64,000 bases of DNA, from contig NC_072807.1 in NCBI RefSeq assembly GCF_028583425.1, forward strand, positions 38,011,001-38,075,000. The letters run 5' to 3'. The notes beneath the pieces were generated by a model that did no database searches, was not told the DNA's origin, and saw nothing but the letters and a program-made list of their open reading frames with translations. Origin of the DNA: Eublepharis macularius (Eukaryota; Chordata; Lepidosauria; Squamata; Eublepharidae). Below, in pieces: positions 22,706-35,300 of this stretch. The translations under genes were made by a program, and so were the position numbers. The stretch's first letter is position 1; each line of letters starts with the position of its first letter.

Positions 22706-23305
22706 CTAGTCCTCGTTGGCAAGTGTCTCGGTGGACAGCCAAATTTTGGCACCACTTAAGAATTTGCTCAGCGGTGTTCCCAGAATGCTCCTCCGGCAGA
22801 GGTTTCCCACAGGAGAAAAGGGGAAAGAGGAAGAGAGGAATTCTGGGCTCGCTGAAACATCATTCAGCCCATTTGCTCTAAAGTACATCCGGCTCTGATC
22901 CAGTTCGGAATTGTTCGCTAGCAACGGCAGGCCGCTGTTGTGTTGCCGCAAGCTCCGACTCAGCACGTCCACTTCATCTGCCAACAAAGAGATTTTGTGA
23001 AAGGCAGTAATGAAGCCACCGCTGGCGATCTGGGCCTCGGGAACCCAGCGGAAGTAACAGAGTTTCCAGAGTTTGATTTGCGTTCCCGAGAGACGAGGGA
23101 GAATCACGCCGTGCAGGTCAACTGGCTTGGAAAACCACTCTCTGAAATATTGCTCCGTGACGTTGGCACTGCTGTCCGTGTGCTGAAGGAAGTCCGGTTT
23201 CAGTTTTAGTATTAGGGAATTTCTTCTTGGAAGGAAGTCCGGCTCGCTGATGATTCCATTCTTTAAGGATGGGGGGAGACCTCGTAGTGTTGAACTGTAA
23301 TTCTT
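22706..23305 (-). CDS. MTMR10: MTMR10 terminal coding exon
   Basis: Acceptor CCCTCAG, phase 0, 199 codons plus TAG (22706-22708). Includes EQYFREWFSKP, KLWKLCYFRWVPEAQ, LLADEVDVLSR, SSSFPFSPVGNLCRRS and the conserved end WLSTETLANED. Confidence 0.97.
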   Translation of the reverse strand, partial: KNYSSTLRGLPPSLKNGIISEPDFLPRRNSLILKLKPDFLQHTDSSANVTEQYFREWFSKPVDLHGVILPRLSGTQIKLWKLCYFRWVPEAQIASGGFITAFHKISLLADEVDVLSRSLRQHNSGLPLLANNSELDQSRMYFRANGLNDVSASPEFLSSSFPFSPVGNLCRRSILGTPLSKFLSGAKIWLSTETLANED

Positions 23306-26300
23306 CTGAGGGCAAAAGTGACAAGAGACGGTCAGTCTCTACCTGACTCCCTTTGCCACCATGGAATGAGCTCCAGTTACATCTAAGACCCTCCCCCAAT
23401 TCAAAATTAATGCTGCTACACAGCAGGCTGCAGACTGGAGAATCTTCCACATCAACCGTATCTAGATGCGTGCCTCTTGCTCTCTGAGGACCAGTAGGGG
23501 TAATCAAGATGGAAACTGCCCTCAGCCATGGCCTCTGCAAACCATTACCTACATCAAGGTCCTCATTCTGCTTGATGAAACTGGTTAGTGCCTGGCCTCA
23601 CAGAGTGCAAGACCGGTTATTAAATCAAACATTTTTAGCATTTTAATCTGGTGATTAAAACTGTTACATTTGAAGTTGATATTTTAACAGGTTAGATGTA
23701 CTGGCTTTTAAGTGTTTAAAAATTAAAATCTCCCAACATACAAGCAAGTATTGGATTGGATTCTATGGAAGTCTGCCTTTACTGATGCAAGAGGCTGTTC
23801 CCGAGTCACTTCAAACGGAAGTCCTGAATGTTTTGTACTTAAACAGATGCTGACCGAACTGACTATAGACTGTCTCCAAGCATTAAAAGACCATTCCCTG
23901 TTTCAGCTCTGCAGTCACAAAATCCTTTGCTGCTGCCGATTCCCAGGCATCTCCCCTTTAGACAAGCTGTTAAAACTATCCAAGTGAGGGAGTTCAGCTC
24001 CACATACACTGTTCTCACTGCTGTTTAGATAATGCTTCTCATTTGGTTGACGTTAGAGATGGGTACAAACCAGAAAAAAACGAATCATGCAGTTCGTAGT
24101 TCATCACATTTCACGAACCACAAACGTTCATGAACCAGCCCCAGTTCATGAATCAGTTCGTTTTGGTCTGTGAAAATGTCACTTCCGGGCTAGCAAATCA
24201 CCACTTCCGGGTCAGCAGAAGGTCTGCAAGAAGTCCATCCCCTGTTGCCTAGGAAACTGATTGATCAGCGCCAGGCTGTCTGCAGTGATGAACTGAAAAA
24301 CGAACCAAACAAACCAGTCTAAAGTTCGTGACAGTTCATCAGAAATGGGATCCGACGAACCGCTGGTTCACGAACCACGAACCAGCCGGGTTCGTCACGT
24401 GTTTCGGTTCGTGCCCATCTCTAGTTGACATTTTCCCCTCAGATGTTTTAATCATATTTTTTTCCATTTTATAAATATCGCTGTCTGCATCAAGTTCTTA
24501 TTTGACTTCAAAAGCCAATTATAAACCCTTTAAGTAGTAAGTAAATAATTGGGGGAGGATCTAAAAGATCATCACACCAAATCAGTGTTTTGAAGTGATC
24601 TCAGATAGATCACTATTAAGAAACTTGACACCGTTAGCAGCTTTGGTGCCTGTGTAGCTAGGAAGCACCCTTCTTTCTATCTGTCAGGCTTTTATGGAAA
24701 ATAGTAATATATATACTGTTATGACAGAAGTATTTAGCCTAGCTGGGTAAGTCCTTCCTTGTGAAGCCAACTTGCTGATCCCCATTTCCCAATACAGCTT
24801 CCCCTCCCCTTCACCCCAATGTAGCCAAATAATCCCCTACAAAGCCTAACACTGCATTTCCAGCCAGTTGTACTCTATGCAGATTTCCTCTCAATACAAG
24901 GATGAACAGTGAATCAATCAACCTGTTACATGTGAGTTCACACTCGTTCACCAGCGGCCAAGGCCACAGAGGCATGCAAAGGCCACCACTAGAGACTACA
25001 GTCAGTGCCCACTAAAAGACTGAATCATTACAGGAACATCTTACTAGCCAAACCAGGCCCCTGGGCAACACCACGAGTCTTACCTTTGTCCGTTTAAAGG
25101 ATTTCACAGCGCCGTTGTGGACACACGGTGTGCTTTTGCCAATGTACAAGGGGTTGTGGAAAAGCATGCGGTCTCTCAGGGTGTGCTGAAGAGACCAGTC
25201 CCACACCGAGGGGAACTTCAGGCCTTTCTCGTCCCCCAGCTGGATATTTTTGCTGATGGCAAATTCCTAAGGGAATGCAAATTCAGATGTGTTCAAAGAG
25301 CCACGCTGAAAACAAAGCCTTCGAAGAGACTCGTGATATAACAGCTCCAAGGAGCTGAAGCCAAACACGAAGGCATAATATGAGGAAATACCACCAGAGT
25401 GACCCTTTATGAATTACAGTTTTTTAAAGCAGTTTGATAGGCAACAGTCTTGTTTATTGTCCTCTAGGAGTTAGAGAATGTTACAGACATTTGAGAATTA
25501 AAGGAAAAATGTGAGTGAGGGGGTGGAATTGGGCCTTGCACACACCCCTAGTTGCTTATAATATTCTGAAGGGTGGGAGCTATGCTTGTCCATGCAGAAC
25601 AACAAGAGGGAGATTAAAAAATGCCCTCTTGCACTGTACTGTTCATTCATGACTAGCAAAGCATCTTTCCACACATCTTCCTTCAAATCTCAGCAATCCA
25701 CACCACAGCATAACAATGCCAAGCTAATGAGGTTCAGGGGTATGCAAGCAATAAACTACTTAGCCCCAAAGATGAGGTCTCCCGTCCACTTGTTACCCCT
25801 GCCCAATTCCTCACAGGCCCTCAACTTGTCATGTTATAAGATTAACACCACTCTGCAAGTCAGCTACCTGGTTCATAGCATGGCTCAACCTTCGGTGCAC
25901 CTTTTATTATTTTATTTTTAAGTGACTGAGACTGCTACTGAGCAACTTCAGATTTTGTAAAAGACAGCTGGTTTGCGCCAAGAGGAGCTGCTTTTTTGTC
26001 GCTGGTGGTTTGCCACCACCCCAAACTGGTGCTATACTGGGGACTTTTGTACCCACCGTGCTTTGCTTTACTCTCTGATGCGGAGAATTGAAGAGGAAAG
26101 TGCCAAAGAGCGAGATGCGGGTGCTGTCATACAATATTGTCAAGTAAGCTTCAGAAAATTCAAAGGCTGATGGGTACTGCTCTAAAAGTTGCCAAACGCA
26201 GTCCAAGAACATCAGGAACAAGGGAGACTGGATTTGGAGGAAAGGGATGGAGAGAGATTATTACTAACCGCACCACAAAGGCATAAATCCAGCCAGATCC

Positions 26301-29300
26301 TCAAGTAGTTGCCGCCACTAAATCTGCACTGTGAACACAGAATGGTGCTATCCAACTCCACATTTCATGCAAGTGCGCCAAAACTGGGCAATGACCAATA
26401 TATCTGAGTAGCTCTACCATAAATGCTCTGCCTCTGGAAAGAGAATAGCTTTACGTGGGTAGCTGGGTTGGTCTGCGGTAGAAGAGCAGGATTTGAGTCC
26501 AGGGGCACTTTAGAGGCCAACAAGATTTCCAGGGTATAAGCTTTCAAGAACCAAGAGTTCCTTTCTTGAGACACGAGTAAGAATGGAGATCTGTGAGCCT
26601 TTACATCCCAGCCAAAAGGCGGAGGGAGGGTATCAGGATGTAATGGTACCATGCAGCTACAACCCTCCTATGTAATAAAGCTGCATGGTACCTTTGCATC
26701 CTGATGCCTTCCCTTGTAACACCCTACCCACCTTTGGCTGGGATGTAAAGGCTCAGGGATCTCTATTCCTACCTGTGTCTGAAGAAAGGAACTCTTGATT
26801 CTCGAACGCTTACACTCTGAAAATCTTGTTGGTCCCTAAGGTGCCCCTGGACTCAAATCCTACTGCTCTGGCAAAAGAGGTGCTCATTTATCACTTGGCA
26901 ATGGGACTATAGGGCAACCAAGCCCCACACACCCGTTTCTTGAGAACTGAAATGGGAGTTTCTTTAAAATATCCCATTTCTCAGGGTTGGGAGTGGGCTT
27001 CGAAAAAGATTACAGAGGAGTAGCCATGCAAGATTGTTGCAGCCTTCACAGAGTGCTGCGGCACCTCAAAGACTAATATTTGTTGTGGCAGAAGTTCCTG
27101 TAAGCCCAAGCTGATTTTGTCAGGTGTATGATAAAACACACACACACACACAGAAACCACATCGGTTGAAGACTCAGGATGGAAGCAACATTAAGCTTCT
27201 AATGACTTGCAGGGAGAGGCTTCATTTCACAGCCCCAACCAAGTCTCTTTTGAACCCTGTCTCTCTACCTTTTCAATTATTTGGCAAACTGCTTGTGGCT
27301 CTCTCCTCTCTTGACCTAGCTGTCACTTCCACTGTTCCATGGATGTTTTCATCCTCCCTGCAGTTCCTGCGTACAGACTTTGATTCTTGAAGATGACTGT
27401 GCACATAGGTACCCCTGCAATTCTGATTCGTTATGTGTGTGGGAAGAACCTGGGGCTCTGAAAGAGCAAAAGACTTCTGACAAGATCAGGAAACAGCAGC
27501 CCTGTGACGCTCAACAGGTATGCCAAGAGAGGCAAGAGGCATAGTACCCTTATTCCCTCATGCAGAGAAAAACAAAGAAAAAGCCAGCCTCCTAAGGGGT
27601 TTGTGATGCAGTAGGAAGGGCTCCATAGCCCTCATGTTGAAACTTTCTGTTCTAAAGAATAAATGCAAATCACCAGGCCTGCCTGCTATTAAGCTCCACA
27701 ATCACCTCTTTGTCAGATTTCTTCAGATGGTTACACCTGTCTAGGAACGGGTATCCCGCCATGACCCACTCCTTCTGTATCAGGCTTTGAAATCCAGCAA
27801 TGGTTCGAAAAAAGGGATCCAACATCACTTGAACGAGGGAAGCCACGCAGCAGCTCAAGTCTCGCCCTTCCTCCTCTGTGGATGCCAAGGGGTGAGGGGG
27901 GTGGGGAGAGAAGAAAGAGTATTAAGGATGTGGATAATTGTTTTTGTGTGAGTCTGAAACCAATCAGAATAGAGAGTTTTGGCTTTTCTTCCTACTGCCT
28001 CACTGTAGAATAAAAGCTACAAAGCAGAGGCCACATAACCAAGATGCTGTTTTTCAGTTTGCTTGTCCTAAATTAAGTTTGCTAAAAAGGGGCCAGCTAT
28101 GCAAACCTGAGAGCACAATTTGCTAGGACAAAACCTGGGTAACTGATCGCACCAGACTGTGGTGTTCCTTCATCTTCAATGCAAAGCAACTTTTCTGTGG
28201 CACCAAAGTTTGATCCAGAGCACCTGCCTAATTTTACTTATTTTATTATTTATTTGATTTATAGTCCACTCTCCCTGAAAATCTATTCTGCGCAAGTGTG
28301 AAAATAACATTGTCTAGAGAATGGTTAGACAAAAGATCTGGTGCCCAGTGCTGTTGTTATTATTTAGTCATTTGGATTACTACAGGCTCTTGTTTCTATG
28401 CTGCCTTAGGACACCAAGTTTCCACAACAACACAGGTTAATTCCAGCAACAGCATTCTATTAACTGGGTCCCAGAAGCTTTTCATGGCCTGTTTGGGTCA
28501 GTGTGCCAGAAAGCCTGAAATAATCTTAATTAGGAACACTCTGAGACTGAATAACTTCGAAAACGAGGACGGCTTAAACTTCATGTGAGCAATGATATTA
28601 CAATGGTTTACAGAGCTAGCGGTGTAAGAAATTGGGATGTCTGGAAATACGGGGCTCTTCCTTGCCAAAGCACCAGGAGGTCTTACAGGGCTCGGGATGT
28701 CTCTTCTGTGGAACAGGAACATTCGTATCAGTGCATTCCCTGGAAAGTTTTACTCTGCCTCAAGGGCCTGAAGCACCATGAGAGCTAAGGATGCTTACAA
28801 CATTTTGAGACTTGTTACTGACATGCTCCTTACCTTGCAAAACTACGGACACGTGTTTGCTGTCCAACATATATACTAGTTCTGCAGAATGCTTGAGGAA
28901 CAGCCTAGACAAAAAGAAAACACAAACAAAACCCTGTATGAATTCGCTTATATAATTAAAAAATTCAGTAAGTCCATCATCAGCTTTATTTCAAGGCGAG
29001 CCTCCAAGAGAGATGTCCCACCATCCTACCAGCAGAGATCTCTCTCTGCTGACACCTTGTGAAACAGATCTGCAGGATCCAACCTATATTCTCTTCTAAG
29101 ATCACGGTTTAATTTCAAGGGGGTAGCTGTGTTGGTCTGTAGTAACAGAGCAAGATTCCGATCCAGTAGCATCTTAAAGACCAACTAGGTTCCCGGATTA
29201 TGTGCTCTCACAAGTCAGAGATCCATTCGTCATCTCTAATGAAGATCAGTCAACCCCCTTTTTGCTGATACTGTTATTGTTAATAATGTTAACAAGCATT

Positions 29301-32300
29301 TGTCTAACAACAGTTTCATGAGTGCAAAATGCTCTGCATACATTGTCTTCTCGTAGTCCTTATCACCACCCTCTAACACAGATGGCTATTATCATCCCCA
29401 CACTGAGAATGAGAGGATGGCTTGACTAAAACCACCTGGTGAGTTTACGCAAAATGTGAACGAGGGACTTCCTGATTTGTATGTACTCAGCCTCATTGCT
29501 GGCTGTCACTTCTGTGCATACCTGACATACTCCAGCCAACGTGAACTTTCCAGCGAGGATAACCATTTCTCCTCGGTTTCTTCAAAAGGCTCTGTATGTG
29601 AAAACAGCAGCATTTCAGAAAACAAGGCCTAGTTGTCAAAGTTAATGGTTTCTGTGCACTTCAGATCTCTCAGGATTGTCTGGCATTTTTAAAAAAGCAG
29701 ATCAAAGTACAAAGTGTGTGTGTGTGCGCGTGCACGTATCTGTATCTATAGTGTGTCACTTAACCATGGTTAAGAAACTGGCATTTCCATCATGAACTTT
29801 AACACTCTAAAAGGGTTTCTATAGGCTCCTCTTCAGCCCTTTCATACCATCAGAGAGACAAAGCATTAGTTTACATGTTTATTGACCTACACTACACTCT
29901 TGAATGTTGCTGAGACAGTGGTGGTTTCCTGCCATCGCCAACAGATCACACACAGCTTGACATTCAAGTGACATCTCCGTATTTGTTGGAGAATATTCTC
30001 GGAGAATCTAGCCCAGCACCCCTACTAAATTATCCTCGCAAATCCGAGTGGGCTGCGTACCATTCACACACAATTGCTTGAGCTTGAGAAATGCTGCTTG
30101 GACCTCATGGATGGCGGGCAGACTCTTGTCCAAATCAGATTTGTAAACATCGCTTCTCTGTGGATGACTTCTAGTGATCGCATTACAAATCCTAGTGTTT
30201 GAAGAAGAAAAGAAAAAGGAACCTATATGAATAATTTCTGACAAGCCACATTTGTGCAAGTGTCCCAGAGCCACACTTTTGTCCCCATGATGAAAAACAA
30301 TAAGCACAGCTAAGTTCTTTGTACAAATGCCCAATTTCACCTGGCTTTTACTTGCGTTGACCACAAACCATGGCTACTGTACCTTTGCAGGGAATGTGCT
30401 CAAGTGTAATGCATGCCTTGCCACAGGACAGACAGCGTACATGATACGAAGGGACCTCTGCTCAGGAAGATCATGCACGTCACAGCCCTCAGGAATGCGG
30501 ACCAGGGAGCACACGGGCATACCTTCTGACAGGTGCACCAGCCGCATCCCTTATGGGAGGGCCCCCTCAGACACAGCCTTGTCCCAGCAAGAACAAGCTA
30601 CACAGCAGCCAATAAACATCCCCAAGTAAAACGAGGCTTTTTAGAACTTGAACCACCATTTGCACAAGATTAGATGATGGAAGAGGCTTTGAGTAGATGA
30701 TCGCTTCCAAAGCAGGAGTGGAAGACTGAAACATAAGTACTGTAGCCTGCCCAATCTGAAAAACTTAATTTCTATTGCTATAAATCACTTGGAATGAATT
30801 CAGCTCTGAACAGAACCCTGCAAAAAGACAGAGCTTTAAGGCCCCCCTGCTGAATGTGCTTAGTCAAACAATGTGAGCTTCCTTACCGTTGGTCAATTTT
30901 TCGCTGCTGCAACGTGTCTTTAATGTTGGCCATTCTCACGAGAGCACTTCCATTGGAATGATTCCAGCACCACATCTACGAGAAAGAGTCAGGGGTTTTT
31001 TTGTGCGACTAAGTTACACAGCACTTGCTGTATTCAACGAGCCTACAGCATCTTGAGAACCAAAAGTGGTTTAAAACAAAATTAAAAGTAGTTAGCAGAA
31101 CCCAGCGCAAGCAGAGGATGACAACGTGACTTACTGGCACCAGGTTCTGTGAGTCACTAGGTGGTTGAGCACCTCCATGGTGCTGTGACCAAGTTCCAGG
31201 CAGCTTCTTATTGCCTCCCAACATCTTCCAGCAAGGATGCCACGCCCCCTTCCCCTTCAGTGCGGGAGGAGCCAAACATTCCATGCAACCTGCCCCAGTA
31301 GTGGACAGAAGAGAAAAGGAGCCTTCTCTGTCCGGAGCGAATCAGTTGCTGGAAAGGGTTAGGCCAGCCTTCCTACTCTGTTTTTGTGGTCCTCCCGGCA
31401 GTACTGAGCGGCCACTCTTGGACTACACTGTTACACCAGCGCAGCACTACCTGGAGCACAGGGCAAGAGATCAGCTCATAGCACAGGAAAAAGCTGCCCT
31501 CTTAACACTGCTGTGTGACTGAGGAGAAAACAGGGTCACCAATCTGCACGGCGCTCCCCTAGAGCACAGTCCAGTGTCTTGCTCTCTAACAAGGCAGCAA
31601 GCTCTAGCAATAATGCAACACTTATCCACGCACATTATCAGCTTCGCACTCACCGGCATCCGCCTTCCCGTGAAAGCGTGGGAGTAGAGCTTTAGATCCT
31701 GATCTGCCAGGGATGATGGCACTACAAAGTACTCTGGAAGACTTGGGAACAAGACAGAAAACACGCATAATAGCTCCGCTTGAAATGCAATTGTGAAAAA
31801 ACAGTCCCTTTAAACAGCTGTCTTGCTGAAATCAAACAAAGCTTTTAAATAGAATGTTAAAACCAAAGAGTAAAACCCTCCCATTTTCCCCCACTGGAGA
31901 AACAACTTAAGCAGCAGAACTCTTGACCTCTACTTAAAAAAATAAACGCACACAGCTCTAACTACATCATTTTATTGAACAACCGGTGCTTTTTCAGCAA
32001 CCAAAGGAACTAATTCCCTCCCCACTTGTCAAAGTATCCAGCTTTTGCCAGTGGCTGACATCAGTGGCTCATAAAAATACTAGGCAGCCACAGACAGTCC
32101 ACATCTAACTCTTTATCTCCCAACTTTGGTGTGGTTTCTTGGTAACAGAAGAACAAACTTACCACGTAGATATCATGTAGCCCTCATTGACTGAACATAC
32201 ACGCCATTCGAAGGCCCCCGTTCTCTTGATTTCTCTGTCCCAGTCCGAGTATGTTTCAAACAAAGGTGTTTGCTGGCTGCTGCTACTGATGCCGCCACCG

Positions 32301-35300
32301 CCTCCTCCCCCTCCAGGGTCTATTCCATTCACCTTTTGGGCTAGAAGAAAGTAAAGGCAGGCTTTAAAAATATCCCTCCCAACTGCAAAATTACCAATGC
32401 ACGATACTGCCCACTATAAAATCAACCAGCAACCTTGCGAGTGCACTTCTGGGACGTGCTGGCAACATCAATTAATTTCGTTGTATTCCAGTTGGGGAGG
32501 TGAGAATAACTTGAACTTACAGAGAACAGTAAAAGGAACAAGATGTGTTGTTCTGACAGTCCTATATGCCAACTTATTTTAAGTGCAATAACGATCCATC
32601 TGAAAGACCGCAAACGATGTCCTGGCTTTAACAGGTTTAGAATTCAGTTCCAGCACTCTTCCACCTCAAGCTAGTCTCCATGTTCAAAACGGCCACTCTG
32701 GTCTCTATTGCTTCATTCCCACGATAGCTTTTATTGAGCCTCTGCTGCATGGGCTCTCTCTGCAGGTTTCTAAGAGACCGAGCATAGCTATGGATGCGGC
32801 CTTTTGGTTTTTAGTATCACCTTAAAAGTCAGCACAAAAGGCCCACAGCAAACAAGAGCTCGACAGTGCTTGGGCCTTCACCCCCCAACACAGATTGCAG
32901 AGTGTTAGGGAATTTTATAATTTTGCATTATTATGAGTGCTATTGAAGTGGTCCTGCCCATGCACTTGGAAAATATTTCTTACTTAGCCAAGCGGTATTA
33001 TCATATCAGAGTTAAGAAGTCAATGTAACCTCACTGTAGCTGTAGAATGTCAACAACTTTTCTAGTTTCCTTTCCACTAACTGAAATATTGCCTTGGAAA
33101 AGCAGTCTGTAAAACCAAACGGTAAGAGAAGGCGCCAAGCCTTTTTACACGTTGATATCAAAAAGTGTTTGCTGTCTTGTCACCCAGACCCATCAGGTGC
33201 CATAATTGTTTAAGACAACATTTTCAAAGAATTGTTTGTTTAAACCCTATGTTAACCTTTGATCTTTTATTCTGTAAACAATTAGCGGTAAAAAGTATAT
33301 AAGACTGTCTGCGGTGACTATCTTTCTATGCACGTGTCTTAATGAAGGCATCTGCATCTGAGTTCGTTATAATAAAACTCATTATCTCCTTGGATCACTG
33401 TTTTCTGTGTCTTGGTTAAAGTAAGTGATGGTTATGGGAAAATATAATCTGAACACAGAGTGCCTGTAAGAAATTTTTCCTTAACACAAAGCAGAAGGGT
33501 GGCCATCTCAGTGCTGGAGGATGGAACAAGCTGTTTCTCCCTTTGTAGCTTGCAGTGGCCCCAGGACTCAAATGGCAAGGGGAAAACTCCTGAGAGCAAA
33601 GGATGCTCTTCCTTTGGCCTCCCAGAACTCCGCAAGGGAGAAGAGAAGCATCGCCTGAGCTCAGCCTCTGTGGGGGGTGGCTCTCTTTTCAGTCTCTGCA
33701 TGCTGTGTGCATACTGCCCTTCACAGAGGGCAGGCCTGACACACACAGGACAGGGGAGGGCAGTATTCAATGCGGAATTTCAAGGTGAAAATCAAAATGA
33801 GATTCAAAATCATTTCTTTGTGTGTCCCCCACCCCTGCACTCTAAGCCAATGGCACACACAGCCCATTGCTTGTGGAATGCCACTTTTGCAATTACCCTC
33901 AACCCAAAGAGCCACATTTACTTCCATCCCTGGCATGAGGCCTGCACCTCAGAGAGGCTGATGGCTTACCTGTTCTTCTGGCGATGGCTGGTTCAGACTG
34001 GGAGCCACCTGCCAATCCCAAGCAGCCCTGGGCAAGGGTTTTGCCCACTTTCCTGTAACTGGGGAACAATGCTCAGAAGAGCTACAGGCGGCACATCAAA
34101 GAGCCAGGTGTGGCTCCCAAGCCACCACTTATCACTGCTCCCAGCATTTCATTACCGACAAATAGCACACAGGATACTGACCTGCTCTCTGGCACAGCAA
34201 GCCAGCCGCAGCCTTACTTGAGGCAGGTCAGGGACACCTTTATAAAAACTCTGTATGGTGACCTTGTGGCGGGAATGAGAAATCTCAGGTTACTCTAGTC
34301 TAGCTAGGATAGGAACTAGGAGCAATGAACCTCATTTTTTCAAGGTCAAGATCCCTCAGCTAAACTCATTTATTGGGCAGGAATGAGGTGACTCCACTTT
34401 AGAAAGAGGGCAGCATAGCTGTGCTTTTTCACAAGACCAAACTTAGGAGATAATATCTATACTGAAAAGGCTTCTCCTGCAGCCATGGAGGGCACATTTC
34501 CTTCTCTTGCCTCACTGTGCAGTTGACAAGAGCCTAGCCCACCTCTCGTTCACATGGAGCTCAGGACACGGGCAGCTACCAGAGACATTACAGATCATGT
34601 CTCACAGAGAGCCAAGCACTTTCCTTTCAAACTGAATCACACCCTTTACTGCAAACATGCCTAAGGAGCAGCCAGGGGTCTACGAAAAGTCTAAGACTAC
34701 ACCTGTTAACATCAATTTACTGCATCTTTGGCAGAATCTCAAAGCCAAGCTGTTGGGCCTCCTGGAGTGGAAGAAGAAAACCTGAAAAAACACCATCTGC
34801 TTCAGCTAAAGCATAGAGGATTTAGATTCTGTCTGCAGCAGTGACAGAGTGGAACATCTCCACTGAGCACAACATCAAGGTTTCAGCACGCGTATGCACA
34901 TGCACACACACTCCATTTCTATGGGTTTCTGATGCCCTGCACATCTTCTAACCTCTGAGTGCCAGTTTGGTGTAGTGGTTAAGAGTGGCAGGACTCTAAT
35001 CTGGAGAATGGGGTTCAGTTCCCCACACTTGAAGCCAGCTGGGTGACCTTGGGTCAATCACAGCTCTTTGAAGCTCTCTCAGCCCCACCCACCTCACAGG
35101 GTGATTGTCGTGAGGATAATAACAACACACTTTGTAAATTGCTCTCAGCGTGGCATTAAGTTGTTCTGAGGGGCGGTATATAAACTGAATATTAATAAAT
35201 AAATACAGTCTGTGGCTCAGATAGCACACGAAGGCAGGGCCGTGTTTTCAACAGACTCTGTGCTATTGCGTTATTTTGGGTCCACCCATTTAAGAAATGT

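Noticed and set aside
33460..34221. 253-codon plus-strand open frame, the longest non-exonic one
   Set aside because: It lies antisense inside an MTMR10 intron, starts right at the end of the solo LTR, has no recognisable domain, and its composition looks like translated non-coding sequence.
34959..34990. tRNA gene
   Set aside because: The A/B-box-like sequence belongs to the SINE head; no cloverleaf with anticodon and acceptor stem could be drawn.
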